Assembly: GCA_918026815.1 (NCBI GenBank) | Contig: CAKJVC010000012.1 | Location: forward strand, 2,542,001 to 2,606,000 | Source: Chalara sp. BL73 | Lineage: Eukaryota > Ascomycota > Leotiomycetes > Helotiales | Length of the DNA stretch: 64,000 nt | Reading direction: 5' to 3' | Shown: positions 1 to 14,066 of the stretch, in pieces | Layout: each line of letters opens with the position of its first letter | Position numbering within the stretch: position 1 is the stretch's first letter | The notes under the pieces: generated by a model | What the model was told of the DNA's origin: nothing | Databases searched by the model: none | The model's input: only the letters and a program-made list of their open reading frames with translations | Made by a program: the position numbers and the translations under genes

Positions 1-1158
<1,158 letters not shown>

Positions 1159-1993
1159 GCGGCAACTCATACCTAGACGTAAAAGACATAGGGGCGTGGT
1201 TTATCCTAGAACTGGTGCATGTCTATTGGGATTTGGCATAGAAGGGATTCTGCACCAGCATATGCTGGCTCGACTATTTTGCTCGTAAACCATTTGTGCA
1301 CTCATGGGCAGATGATGAAATATTCCGCTTTCTCGGTGGCGGACGATTAAGGAGACTTTCTTGCTTAGATAAGATGCATAGAATTAAAGACGATATGATC
1401 CAACCGAGTTATTAGATTTAACCTTTTGTTCATGAGATTATAGGACGATTCTTGGGGCTTCTTCTCATGCATGGGCCTAGTGGCTGAAAGCTGGAATAGA
1501 TACTACTGATATTTGAATAGTGATTTAGACCGACGGACATACAAGCTTACTTTGGCTATTGATTGAATAAGGGACTAACGTGCAACGTCGATCAAAAGAA
1601 GAAGAAATTTGATCTTGCAGTTTTGCAAGTGTGTTTGTGGGTGTCCATGACATGTTTCGACTTGGACCGAAGAGGAAATCGTACCTAAGCCAAATACGTC
1701 ATGCCAAGATCAATTTCTTGGACGGGCAGGACCCCATGCAATTCCCTGATTCCGATCCAGCAAAAGAGTGCAAGATTTGAATGATCTGCAGAAAAAAACG
1801 AGCTTAAGCAATCACCAACCTGTGAGCATTCAGCCTCAGCGATAGCCGTGCAGTTTCTCCCTGACCACCACTTTCCCATTGTTTATCCAGCCACCGTGGG
1901 CGAGACCTAGGCTGGTACGTGTACCTGTATCTATACCTTGATGCGACACGAATATGAAAGCGGAGATATGATCTAATCTTGGGCGCCCCCATC
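1159..1993. other. Intergenic: mutase 3' region and promoter of the histidine kinase
   Basis: There is no coding frame with family resemblance. The segment separates two genes on the same strand, so it should hold the mutase terminator and the kinase promoter. I see no convincing TATA box or operator. Confidence 0.6.
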
Positions 1994-4900
1994 ATGGATG
2001 ACACAGTCACACTGGAAACTCGCGACGAGAACCTGGATCCTCCTGCTCGATTGTTCGAACGTCTGCGACAGATTGCTGGCTACTCTTGGGAGGAATCGCA
2101 GGAGCCAATTCATTCCAGCTATGATACTTGGTATGATTGACCTTGTCCCCTGCTCATCCACTGCTTCCCTCTAACATTTGTAGGCAAGTCTTTGGCACTC
2201 GACATAGGGCAGAGCGCGAGCGCTCTGCTACTGCTGAGAAAGGTGGCCCAATAATCCCTCCTTCTGATAGGTCTTTATCATCTCCCGAGGCTTCTCAGGG
2301 CATATTCGAGCCGCCAGGATGGGGAAGTGATTGTGGCAGCGAAATCGATAATGCGCTCGATGACCTCCCAGACAGTCAAGTCAAAGTTGTTGCAAAAGTA
2401 TCGACCCATGCACTCAGAGAAGAGAGGGCGTTCCATATCTGTAAGAATCTGACCAAGTCCGTGGATCCAGATGGCACGCATATCGTACGACCCATAGATA
2501 TACTCCGTCTGACCCCTATGCAAAGCGATAAGGGCACAATAGTCGTTTGCATCTTCGAACACCCAGGGGAAAATTATCTGCAAAGGATTATAGACTTTGG
2601 AGCTGCGTGGTACAAGAGTCACAAAGCACAGGATAAACAACAAGCTTTTCGAGACGAATTTATACCGAAAGAGGTAGTACCATTAGAAACTTTTCTCGAT
2701 TTCGCGGTCGGGGCCGTCGAATGTCTCGAGATATTGCACCATGGGCAAAGAATTGTGCACGGAGAGATTAGGGGCGACGCTTTTCACATGAATAAAGATA
2801 CTGGGCAAGTGAGGCTGGTTAGTTTTGGATCAGGGCTGCGAACATTTGAACATGGTCTTACTAGCACTGGCTGGTCTGCGTTGTCTAAGGAAATAGGTGC
2901 AAAGACGAAGCTGGCTTACATGAGTCCTGAACAGACCGGCCGAATGCCTGCCGAGCCAGATACAAGAACGGACATATACAGTCTCGGGATTCTCTTCTGG
3001 TCGATGCTCACCCAACAGGCAGCGTTTGATGGCGAAACCCCAATGGATATCATTCAAGGAGTTTTAGGGCGTCGGCTACCCCCGGTGTTTTCCATTCGCA
3101 TGGATATACCTGATGTTATTAGCAGGATTGTACAGAAGATGACCGCTAAAACCATAGGTCAGTTTGCCTAGCTTTGCGGGGCTTATTTTTGCCTTCGGTC
3201 TTGATTCTTCCTTAGTCGAGTGATTTTAGAGAAATAACGGAGCGACTGGCCTGATATATATGCACTTACTGCATATTGTTAAGGTCTGTTTCCTTGTATG
3301 GTGAGCAGTACTAACTTGATCATTGTTTGCAGGTGACCGTTATAATTCAACTAGTGGCCTGAGACATGACCTTATTGAAGTCCGAGCTCTTCTAGGTGCT
3401 GGAAACTCTGAAGCTCTCAAACATTGGAAGATTGCGACCAAAGACGTGTCTTCGTTTTTCATTCTACCAGCGATCATGGTGGGACGGCAACTAGAGCATG
3501 ATGGTGTTGTCAAAGTGATCGATAGGGTCTCAAAGCGGCATACAAATGCTAGTCACCAGGGCCTTAGTTTATCTTCAGGTAGTCTGTCAGAAGAACGCTT
3601 AGATGTCCTCAATACCATAGCAGGGAGTGACGGGGATAACACAGGCTCCGCTGAGATGATGTCCACTTCCTTAGGAAAACCCAACTCGCATCTAGCCAAT
3701 GCAGAAAGCGCCTCACATACCATCAGCGATCTCATATCTACAGCAAATTCGCAGCATAATTCTATGGTGAGTCGATTACTAGAATGCTGAGAAATTTTGG
3801 GGGCTTTTGCTGTCGGAGATATGGCAAAGTGCATCCATCCTCATGATGGATTATTTTGGATAAAGCTTTGATATCGGAGTCCAGGGGTTATACTGACTTG
3901 AATACAGGATAGTCAAGAGTCTAAAGAGTCTATACACTCCAACACATCAGATAGATACGCCCTCAAGCCTTTGGAAAAGAACACCTCTCTTTCCCTAACC
4001 TCAGGGGGCATGTCCAGTTCGTTCAACCAAGCTTCTGAAGACGTTCAGCAGTCGGGCTCTGATGGTGTTGGCAGCCTTGCCAGCCAGGGGAATAGAACAA
4101 AGTTTCGTAGAAAAGGGAGATGCGAGGTGAGTTAGTCTTAGCAATAGCTCCTCCATTTGGCATACTTCTCTGCTAGACCCTAAATCAGGGGATCTGAAAA
4201 GTAAGGTGTGTCTTGACGGCGTAAAATACTGAGGTAGTCTCTGGTTTAAGGATGTACACTTGAGAGACGATACTGATTTGGCTACTTGAATCTAGGTGAT
4301 CAGCATTTCTGGTGCGGCTGGCCTAGGAAAGAGCTGCCTTGTCCATTCGGTACAGGTTGAGGCTCGCAGACGCGGTTACTTCGCCAGCACCAAATTCGAC
4401 CAGGCAAAGAAAACCGCTTTTGGCCCAGTATTGAAACTACTTTCCAGTCTTTTCCAACAGGTGTTCTCAGAGAGTAACACCGACACATCTTTCCACCAAC
4501 TACTCAAACAATATGTAAGACCAGGCTGGGGTTTACTTCATAAAGTGCTAGGTCTTCCAGAATTCTTGCTCGGCCCGCCACCAAAAGGAAAATCAGACCA
4601 TAAAAATCGAGCGTCCCAAGGATTCAACAAGGCTGTGAAAAGTGAACATCGGCGGCGCGATTCTTCACCACCAAGCTCACGTGCTGGTAGTATTTACAAC
4701 ATGGCACTAGGTGCAGCGAGCTCTCAAGAATTCCTGCGCTCTGGATCTTCGACAAAATCAGTACGACTCATGAACACTTTTCTGGATGTCTTGCGAGTTT
4801 TCACTCAGCACAAGTTCATATGCTTTTGTCTCGATGACTTACAGTTCGCGGACGACGAATCTCTTGATATGATAACGCAAATAATTGCTTCTAGGATGAA

Positions 4901-7900
4901 GATGATTATAATAGTGACTTATAGACCTGACGAGATACTTCCTGAGAAGATAAAAGGAGTTATAGAACTTCAAGGCGATAATAATGAGGGTATTAATTTG
5001 CATGCCCGACTTCGAGTTTATGCCACTTGCTAATCGGCTTTAGAGCACGTAAAATTTACTGGCCTTGGTGTTACACAAATCAATCTAAGACCGCTCAGCG
5101 AAGAAGACATTGTGCAGTACGTCGCCGCGACTTTATGCAGGCCAGCGGACGAGATCATTCCACTTGCTGCCGTTATCCAATCGAAGACGGCTGGGAACCC
5201 CTTTTACATGCGGGAGATGCTGGACACATGCCATCGGAAGCAAGGTATCTGGTACGACCATAGGGAAAGCCGTTGGCTTTATGACCTTGACCGTGTGTTT
5301 GAAATATTCGAAACAAAAAGCTACCATGACATACTAAACAGCGAATTTATAAATTCGCGCCTTGGCGAATTACCTCCTGCTTCAAGGGCCATCATTGCAT
5401 GGGGCTCGTTGGTCGGCAGTACTTTCTCTTTCGCATTGATACAAAAGCTACTGAGCAATGAATTTGTTCATGATGATTCACAAAACCTCAATGATAACAT
5501 GACAACCGAGTTGGCATCAATACGTTACTCGCAGCAAGACATTGTCGAGGGGCTGCAGGCCGCAATCCAGGCTTTCGTTATTGTGCCGACGCAGGACGAC
5601 GATCGTTTTCGTTTTGCACATGATCGGTTTATGAACGCCGCAGCGTCCTTTCGAGAAGGGCAGAAGCCGATTATGCATTTCGTAATCGCCCAAACGCTCC
5701 TCAAATACTTCCCCAGCCACGAGAGATATCGCGATACTGTTGCATCCCACATTTGCGAGTCGATTAAGGTCATCAAAAGCCGCGTAATGCACAGACATGC
5801 CTTCCGCAAATTATTATTCGACTGTGCACAAACTGCGGCTGAGAATGGCGCAAGGCCAACGACTGCTAAGTATTATGCTGCCTGCTTCTCGCTGCTGCAA
5901 GATAAACCATGGAATGATGGCACGGATGTGTATTATGAAGAAACCCTCGAGCTTCACATAAGAGCAGCCGAATGCTATTTGTACATGGGAAACATGGAGG
6001 AGGCGAACAGATTACTCGCTACGATTTTTGACAACGCAAGGACTCCTGTTGATAAATCTCCAGCCTGGGTACTCCAGTCTAGAATACTAACACAAGAAGG
6101 AGATTTGTTGGCTGCTTTCAAGGCGCTACGGCGATGTCTTGCCGCCCTTGATGTCTCAGTCGATGACAGTCCTAGTTTCGAAAAGTGTGACTTAGAATTC
6201 GAACGCTTGTCTTTGAAGATCCAATCTCTTGATAAGGAAGCTTTGATTAATAGAGGGGTATCAAAGGATAGTAATCTCAATGCAGTCGGTGCGGTTCTCG
6301 TAGAGACTATCTCGGCCGCACTCTGGTCTGATACACTAACATTCTACGAAATGTCACTTGTAATGGTCAACACGCAGGTCACTCTTGGAAACTTCCCCCA
6401 AGCAGGCATGGCTTTTCTGCATGTAAGTTTCCTCTGCCTAAAAATGCGTTTCACAAGTGGTCAAAATCTGGGATTATATATCGGGCTTGGGAATATTGTT
6501 CTAGGCTCCAATGTTTCATCATCCAGCTCTGTAGATCTCATATGTCTCCACAGTGCTAATTATGAGGCAGCTTGGTATAATCGCAATAACAAGGTTCAAC
6601 ATGATTTCATTTGCGTCAGAGATGGGCAAGATATCTTTGGCTTTGATGGATCTCTGGCAGGATAATTACTTCATGGGCAGAGGGGGAAGCTTATACTCTC
6701 TCTATCTTGGTCATGTTCAAATCCCACTGCAAGAATCGGTTGCCCAGTTAGAGGGTGCTCTTGAGTATGCCATGCAAGCCGGAGACAGGACTACTACCAT
6801 CCTCAATTTCGGCTTGATCGCGAACCTTCGATTTTTTGCGTCTGATTCTATGACACAACTTGAGGCATTCTGCACATATGGTTGTGAAGAGTTACCCGGC
6901 TGGGAACAAGATACCCGAGGAGGAACTATGGTTCTTAGCATCCGACAAGTCACTCGCGCGGTACAGGGAAAGACTTTTGTTTCAAAACCAGAGGAGATTA
7001 TGAGTGATGGGCAGCACAACTCGATCCAGTACAAATTATTTCTGCGGAACTCCATGAAAGATCCCGATCGGTCATTATTGTTTTACGAGGGCATCGAAAT
7101 ATGTCCTTTATTTCTATATGGACACTACTCAGCGGCTGTGGAGCTTGGAAAAGTGAACCTCAATAGAATTGAGAAAGTCTGGTCAGCTCGAACTACAAGA
7201 TTTCTCATGTTTTTTTATGGCTTATCTTTGGCGGGAGTTGCTTGGGACAAGCTTCAAGACCCTGTTAGATCAGTTAGCCGGACTCAGCGATCTACCCTTC
7301 AAATGGAGCGATCCGAGGCACGTCTTCATGAAGAGGTCGAAGATACTGTGAAAACGGTCTTGTCGCTGAAGAGGAAAATTGAGGATTGGCAGATTGTCAA
7401 TGATGTAAATTACCTCGCATGGTCTAAACTTCTTGCTGCTCAAATCGCAGAGATGAAGTCGGACCATGGAGCTGCTTTGAAAAACTACGAGGAGGCTCTA
7501 GACCATGCCTCAGTACACAACTTCATCTTTGAGGAAGCTCTTGGTAATTACCTTCTAGCTGGGTAAGGATTTTCACAAGCGGTTTCTAGAGAACCGGCAC
7601 CTTTGATAGTCTCCGGCCCTTCAGTTTCGTAGTAGATTGTACACGAGTGGTGCTAACTTGGAAAATAGCTTCTTCTTGCGTGCAGGCTCTCGAAGGTCGG
7701 CAAAAGCGGCACTACGGGAGGCTATCATGCTCTATCGTCAAATTGATGCCGTTGGAATCGTGAAGTACATCGAAACTCAACACAATCTTCTACTCCAAGA
7801 TCCAACGAGAAATATGAGGACTGCAGATATAAGTGTGCAGACGGATTTTGCTGGGGACTCTGCGGAAGTACAATATGCAACACTCGAAGGCGATGAAAAC

Positions 7901-10528
7901 GATCTCCGCCAGCAGACAAAAGCTTCTGTCATAGAGACGAAAGAGCAAAGAATTGGTGCGTGGCAAGGTGGATCGGCCAGACCTCCCATAGGCTCTGCGA
8001 TCTCAGCTCTAGATATGCTGGACTTGACATCGATCCTCGAGAGTTCTCAGGTCATATCTAGCGTGCTGCAAGTCGATCAGCTGCTGAAAACAATGTGCGA
8101 GATTATATTACAAAATTGCGGTGGCTTAGCTTCCACTGCTGCCATTGTGGTCGAAGAAGACGAGCCGGTAGGATGGAGTATAGCAGCAAGTGGTGATCCA
8201 GAGAAAGGGGCTCAAGCTCATATTCCAGGCATCCCACTACAAGAAACCGCCTTGGTAGCTGAAGGAGTTATTTTGTACTGCACAAGATTTCGCGAAACTG
8301 TCTTTCTCCCAGATTTGACTCGCGATGAACGATTCAGTAATGTCACTGAGGCATGGTCTGCACGTAATCCAAAAGGGAAGTCAGTCATAGGCATCCCAAT
8401 ACGGCACGGCGACAAGCCTCTCTTAGGCGTGCTGTACCTCGAAGGACAGCCAAATGCGTTCACAGACCGTAACCTAACGGTTCTTCAATTACTTGTTAAC
8501 CAGATTGGCATTAGTTATTCAAACGCTCTCACACTTAAGGATATTGAGAAGGTATCTGCATTCAACAATGCTATGGTGGATATGCAGAAGAAGGCTCTCC
8601 AGAAAGCGCTCAGTGCCGAAAAGCAGGCTAATCAGGCCAAAGCAGAAGCAATCCATAATGTCAAGCTTGCTGAGGAAGCTGCTAAAGCAAAATCGATATT
8701 TCTCGCCAATGTATCCCATGAGCTTCGAACACCTTTAAATGGTGTCATTGGCAATTCAGAACTTCTGAGAGATAGTGTAAGTTTAATTGTTGGTTAACTT
8801 TCCTGTGATGAAAATAAGGAGCTGGGAATTTGGGAGCTGCCATCCAGGCTTTTCAAAGTCTCAACTCCGAAGAGAGGTCCTAGTGATCTCTAAGCCTTTG
8901 GAAAGCACTTGCTGACTCTGTGACAGAACCTGCGAAAAGACCAAGCGGAAATGGCGGACAGTATACGGGTCTCAGCAGACTTGTTACTCACCGTCATCAA
9001 CGATATTTTAGACTTCTCAAAGATGGAGGCAGACAAAATGAAACTCTTCATCGTTGCCTTCAACGCAGATGAGATGATAAGAGAAGTCGTACGATCAGTC
9101 TCTTACAGTAATAGCCGGTCAAAGGACGTACAGATAATACAAGATATCCAACTACCCCAGGTCTTAGTATTTGGGGATCCTGTTCGGCTTCACCAAGTAC
9201 TTGGGAATTTGATTGGTAATAGTCTGAAGTTTACTGAGAAGGGGTCTGTCACGATCGGAGCCAAAGCCGACTGGGAAACAGAAGTGGCAGTGAAATTAAG
9301 CTTTTGGGTCAAAGACACTGGAATAGGCATACCGCCTCTGCAGCTTGCGAAGCTTTTCACTCCTTTCTCACAGGCTGATGCAAGCACAGCCCGCAAATAT
9401 GGTGGTTCTGGTTTAGGCCTCTCAATATGCAAGTCGTTGATCGAGAGTATGATGGGAGGCTTGATCCGGCTTGAAAGTATCGAGAATGAAGGAACTATTG
9501 CGTGGTTTTCGGTGACTCTCCCCAAAGCGGATGCCGAAGCATCCGCTGGTGACATACAGACTGGTAGTAGCATTTCTAGCCAGCCGAGTTTGTTTCGAGA
9601 CCCCGATAGCGGTATATCCACAGCAAACTACGATGACTTTTCTCAGATCCCTCGGGGACAGATACGGATATGCATCGCCGAGGACAATCCCATCAACCAG
9701 AAGATTGCCATACAGTTCATGCAGAAATTAGGATTCAATCATGTCGATGCTTATGATAATGGATTGCTTGCTGTGGAAGCGCTGCGTCAAAAAGCGCTTG
9801 AACGCAAGCCGTACCACATCATCTTAATGGATGTGCAGATGCCTGTCCTGGATGGTTATGAAGCAACGAAATTACTACGCAGGGATAAAATCGATGCAGT
9901 TCGTAGGATCCTAGTAATTGCAATGACCGCAAGTGCTATCCAAGGTGATAGAGAAAAGTGTTTGGCATCTGGGATGAACGATTATCTCGCGAAGCCTGTC
10001 AGAAGCGGAGTTCTTAAAAAGAAGCTTGATCAATATTTTTTGCAGGTTCGTGCTCTTTCCTCTTTCCTGGGATGTTCTCAGAGTTCTAACATATTCCTAA
10101 AGCCTCCACTTTCTTTGACCAACATAGAAGAGCAAGCTAAAATGGTAACTACGGACGTCATATCAACTACGGCCAGACAGAAAACAGGTTCTCCACTGAA
10201 TTTATTGGATATTGCTACTTCAGAGTCTCAGGAAAATGCGGCCAATGATTTGTCCAGCACCACAAAGCTGGCGAACTCATCTCAGACGAATGATGCTTTT
10301 AACTTAGATCGAATTGATAGCTCGGAGCCCAGCAGTCACCTCGAGAACAACAGTCTAGCCAGAAGTAGGACTGGGTTTGACGGGTCTAAAATACCTTCCT
10401 CGCTAAGACAGAAGCGGTCGAATAGCGTCATCAGGGCTCCATCAATCAAGTCTGGTTCGTCAAAGAGCGCTAACAGCAAGAAGAGCCAGTCCGCGAAGTC
10501 GGATGATACCAAAAACAAGGGTCGATGA
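1994..10528 (+). CDS. Hybrid histidine kinase: kinase-like, AAA/ATPase, GAF, HisKA, HATPase, receiver (fungal group X type)
   Basis: This is a cytosolic two-component sensor that would autophosphorylate on His, pass the phosphate to its own receiver and on to a phosphotransfer protein feeding SakA/Hog1-type signalling. Exons: 1994-2130, 2184-3157, 3333-3766, 3908-4126, 4296-4989, 5044-6422, 6571-7562, 7669-8776, 8927-10045, 10103-10528 (2,493 residues). Domains: Ser/Thr-kinase-like about 50-380 ([10 protein letters not shown] near 290), ATPase with Walker A GAAGLGKS near 595 followed by a long helical region, GAF about 1727-1900, His[17 protein letters not shown] with phospho-acceptor His near 1960, HATPase with [16 protein letters not shown] and GGSGLGLS, receiver with AEDN, LMDVQMP (Asp near 2281), MTAS and KP. 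The C-tail is Ser/Lys rich. In the kinase-like part HRD reads HGE and DFG reads SFG. The ATG at 1994 is chosen because exon 1 joins in frame. The last intron (57 bp) could also be read through. S. pombe Mak2/Mak3 and Candida Chk1 share this layout. Confidence 0.92.
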
Positions 10529-11253
10529 CGGCAGTTTTCACGAATAGATTTGAGATGATACTTGCTTATAGAAGGTGTTTCTCTCCCCTTGAGGATACAG
10601 GTGAATAGTAGTGAGTATCGTATAAATTGAAAGAAATGACGGTTTTCTTTTACTCATGAGCGACGGCGTTGGTGGCGATGATAGCGAGAGCATGCAGAAA
10701 GACATCATTGTTTGGCGCTGGTACTAGTAAATATGGGTTGTGGGTATGGGATGAAAGGAGAAGGTTTGGTGGAATCTTGAGGAATTAAGGATATCATGGC
10801 TCTGCACAATGTTTATGGGCTAATACGATGGAGAAGGCGGCGAGGCTAGCGCCAAGAGTTAGACGGTGAATAATACCGGGATTGAAGTTTGCGGAAGTAC
10901 ACAAGACATAGCAACGCTTTTAGGTGTTATCAATAAGCGATTTGTCCAGAAGAGCAATGATCACGTGTGCGCGTTTCAATAAACCCCGGCACGAAGAAGA
11001 CATTTTGTTGTCAAGTGATGAATATGGCCAATTCCTTCCAGGATAGATAAGGTTCCTGTTCTAGCTAGTATTAACCTGTGAAGTATGAAGCTCTTTCGTG
11101 GCAATTAGGTACATTTCAAGCATCTCTTTGCGATCTTCCATCCGCTTCGACTATAACTATAGCAAACTGGATGCTGCATATATCAATCAAGTTCTAATGT
11201 AGCTGAGATGGAAATCTTCTATTTATATACTCTATGTATATTCTACCTACACT
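10529..11253. other. Intergenic between convergent genes
   Basis: This holds the 3' regions of the kinase and of allantoicase, which converge here. It is AT-rich with no coding frame of note and no recognisable RNA gene. Confidence 0.6.
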
Positions 11254-12548
11254 TTAAACACTCCTCTTCCCAAAAACTCGGATCCTCTTGATGCCTCCAT
11301 CGGGTATCATGACCAGCTTTACGTGCGTAAAGGTTTTATCCTTCACCAGGCTCTCGAACTCATGTTCCTGATCCGGACCGCACTTGCTCGGCGCAACGAC
11401 ATCTTCCCACGAGGCTTGCAGGCCGGGCTCTCCCTCTCCCGTCCAGTTCACCGCCTCAACCTTCGCCTTCTGCGGAAAGTTGCCGCGAAAGAACGCCGTG
11501 TCGATGAGCAACCTTTGGATGGTCCCGGGTGCTCCTAGCCGAATAATCGCCCAGTCCACGTGGTCTTTGCCGCGGGACCTCGACGTCTCCCAGCCGTCTC
11601 CCATATCCATGCCGCGACCCGGCAGGATCAGATTCGAGATGCGGCCGAAATGCTCGTCGCTGCATGAGACCGCCACGCCCCCGTTCTGCGCGGCCGCGAG
11701 GTCGAAGACGGCCTCCTTGTCCTCGGGGAAGACGGGGATGGCGTGCCCGAACAACCTGAAGCGCGCGATGCCTCCGTCGGGGTACATGTTCAGTCTCACG
11801 TGCGTGTATGCCTTCAAGGTGGGCGTTGTGAGCCTCCAGCCGAACCTCTGGCTTGGCCCGCATTCCTGCACGCCGAGGATGGGCTCCCAGTTGCCCTTCC
11901 CTCCCTTCCAGCTGATGACCTCGTCGTCGCACGTGCCGAAGAACCCTTCGACCGAGATTGCTGGGGCGTGGTTCCCCGAGAAGAAAGCGGTGTCGACCTC
12001 GATGCCGCGGATCGTGCCAGAGGCGACGCCGAGACGGATGACGACGTAGTCGAAGGGCGCGGTGTTGTGTCTTCGTGTCTCCCACCCGTCATACCAGGCC
12101 CCTGAGAAGACCATCTTGCCGGGTTGCCTGATGGGCGGGGTGGGCGTGAGGAGGTTGGAGGCTTCGGCGAACCATTCATCTGAGAAGGAGAGGATTTTCC
12201 CCCCTAGAGCGGCAGAGATCAGATCTGTGCATGTTAGTATGTCTCTTGGGAGGTCCAGGCTTGAATATCGTATTCATAGGGCGGGCTTTCACGTTATCAT
12301 GTGAGGGTTTGGCTTCCATCATCTTTGTCAACGAGAACTTGCAGTTTCTCAAAGACCTCGACATTACAGCACATCTCCCAAGTCCGTACACCCAAGGCCC
12401 ATGCCTCTCCTTTGACCTCTTGCTCATGCCTTCAAGAAAAACGTAAAAGCTCACCAATGGTTGTGGAGCGAAAAGTGCGATCAATCTCGTCTGAGGGAAC
12501 ACGAGTGGCTGCCACACTCTCTAGCGGATATTCTGTTTTAACGGCCAT
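11254..12548 (-). CDS. DAL2: Allantoicase
   Basis: Allantoicase hydrolyses allantoate to ureidoglycolate and urea in purine catabolism, letting the fungus use purines as nitrogen. Exon 1 is 12548-12455 and exon 2 is 12224-11254, separated by a 230 bp intron with a CTAAC branch site near its 3' end; the product is 354 residues, the usual length. The short first exon encodes DEIDRTFRST and joins to LISAALGGKILSFSDEWF. Two homologous allantoicase repeats are visible, each with a DGWET block (WYDGWETRRHN and GDGWETSRSRG), an IRLG strand, DTAFF.GN, and a closing PDGGI.R.R.FG. The ORF beginning at MVFSG alone would miss the first 70 residues. The gene diverges from the b561-like gene. Nitrogen-catabolite control is expected, and GATA-type sites lie upstream. 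Confidence 0.95.
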
Positions 12549-13222
12549 GTTCTACTTTATATCTATGAACTGTGAAAAAGGAGCGATAAGAAAAAGGAGA
12601 GACAAGAAGAGACTTTTTTTCTTGTTGTAGCGGAATAGGAGAGCAGAATATCTCAGGTACATGATTCAGTTCCTATCGAGTAATAAGAATCGAAAGTACC
12701 CGATAAAGGCCCCACCATTGACAGGAAATCTGCTTGTGATTCATCCATCAGCCTTTCAGAAGTACCCGTTCTTACCTCACTGTTGGCCGCGGGGTGCCCG
12801 AGGCGTCCAACGTGTTCTTGCTTCCATATCATATCCGTTTTGTATTGTTGTCATCCCCATGTTGTTGATGTCCCCATGTTGGGGAAAATAAAAACCTCAG
12901 GTCGCACGTCAAACAATGCGATATGTGCGTCTTCCCCTCCGTCAGGGCACAGCTTACACTTCCGCCCGCGGTGATTGGTCAGGGCCTTGTCGCACCGCGT
13001 CATACAATGCGGATTAATTGTGAAGTATTGGTGCTTCCCCTCGCAATTGAAAGTGACACAAATGAGTATTTCTGTTTCGTCTTGCCGTCGACCACTTTCC
13101 TCTTCTTCATTTCATTTCTCATGGTCATTCCATCATTGTTTTTTCTTCCCCCTATACAGCTGGAAAAAGGTATCCCAATTGAAAAGCGCAAGATAGTCAT
13201 TGGAGAAAGAAAATAAGAGAAG
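12549..13222. other. Divergent promoter region, allantoicase / b561-like gene
   Basis: This 674 bp shared upstream region holds no coding frame. It contains T- and C-rich tracts near 13100-13160 just before the b561-like ATG, typical of fungal leaders. Confidence 0.5.
12584..12706. promoter_or_regulatory. Cluster of three possible GATA-factor (AreA/NIT2) sites
   Basis: HGATAR matches occur at 12584-12589 (CGATAA, + strand), 12673-12678 (CGATAG on the - strand) and 12701-12706 (CGATAA, + strand), 36 to 158 bp upstream of the allantoicase ATG. AreA/NIT2 factors activate purine-use genes in Aspergillus and Neurospora through such sites. The motif is short and common, so this is a suggestion only. 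Confidence 0.35.
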
Positions 13223-14066
13223 ATGGCATCCGCAACGGGAATCCCAGCACAGATCCCCCCGCAAGACGAGGAGAGGGGAGAAGATGAACCGCTACTAGGA
13301 AGACCGGGAGATCTCGCACCCAAGGACAACGAGCCCCTCTGGCGAAACTTCTTCTCAGGTAACCTACGCTTCCCTCCCCAGACCCCAGAAACAACTCACC
13401 CTCGAAACGCCAGCTAACCTCGGGACACCCCAACCAGGCACGGCGGTCCTCACGCAAGCCGGCCTAATCCTCCTCGTCGCCTCCGTCTGGGCCAGCGTAT
13501 TCCTACACCCGCTGATCCTCTTCTCCGCGCACCCGCTTCTAAACAGCGGGGGGCTCCTCCTCCTAACGCAAGGGATCCTCATCCTGCAGCCAACCCACAC
13601 GGCGGACCAAAAACGGCGCGGCACGTTCGTGCACGCCAACTCGATCTCGCTGTCGCTGGCGCTCCTGGTCGCGGGGCTCATCGTGATCGAGTACAACAAG
13701 TTCTCGCACCGCGGCATCCACTTCGTGAGCGCGCACGCCATCCTCGGCCTGCTGACCTACGTGCTGCTGGCGGCGCAGGCCGCGGTCGGCCTGACGCAGT
13801 ATTACTTCCCCGGCGTGTACGGCGGCGTGGACCGCGCGAAGTCGGTCTACAAGTATCACCGGTGGAGCGGGTACGCGGTGCTGACGCTGCTGCTGGCGAC
13901 GGTGGCGGCCGCGACCCAGACCGATTATAACAAGAACGTGCTGCATATCAAACTGTGGGCGGTGCTGCTTTCCGCGGTGCTGTTGCTGCTAGGCGTGATC
14001 CCGCGCATCAAGAAGCAGAAGCTTGGGATCGCAAATGTGAAGCCCCTGGTGAGTGTGGGACGGTGA
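13223..14066 (+). CDS. Cytochrome b561-domain membrane protein
   Basis: This is a probable trans-membrane electron carrier of the b561 family. Exons 13223-13358 and 13438-14066 (79 bp intron with GCTAAC branch) give 254 residues. An acidic cytosolic N-terminus of about 45 residues (EDEPLLGRP) is followed by five or six hydrophobic helices. Histidines sit at positions expected for haem ligation: FSAHPLL, FVHANS, FVSAHAI and YKYHRWSG. The C-terminal tail is basic (IPRIKKQK). The exons are GC-rich compared with flanking DNA. Substrate and membrane are not evident. A promoter is shared with allantoicase, but nothing links the two functions. Confidence 0.85.

Noticed and set aside
11384..12105. 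Long open frames opposite and beside allantoicase
   Set aside because: They are shadows produced by the GC-rich allantoicase exon; only the - strand frame shows family motifs.
12786..12800. A CGG...CCGA element as a purine-regulator (UaY-like) site
   Set aside because: The spacing between CGG and CCG is five, not the six reported for that factor.
13563..13946. 127-residue - strand frame rich in Arg and Gln
   Set aside because: Antisense of the GC-rich b561-like exon; no domain.
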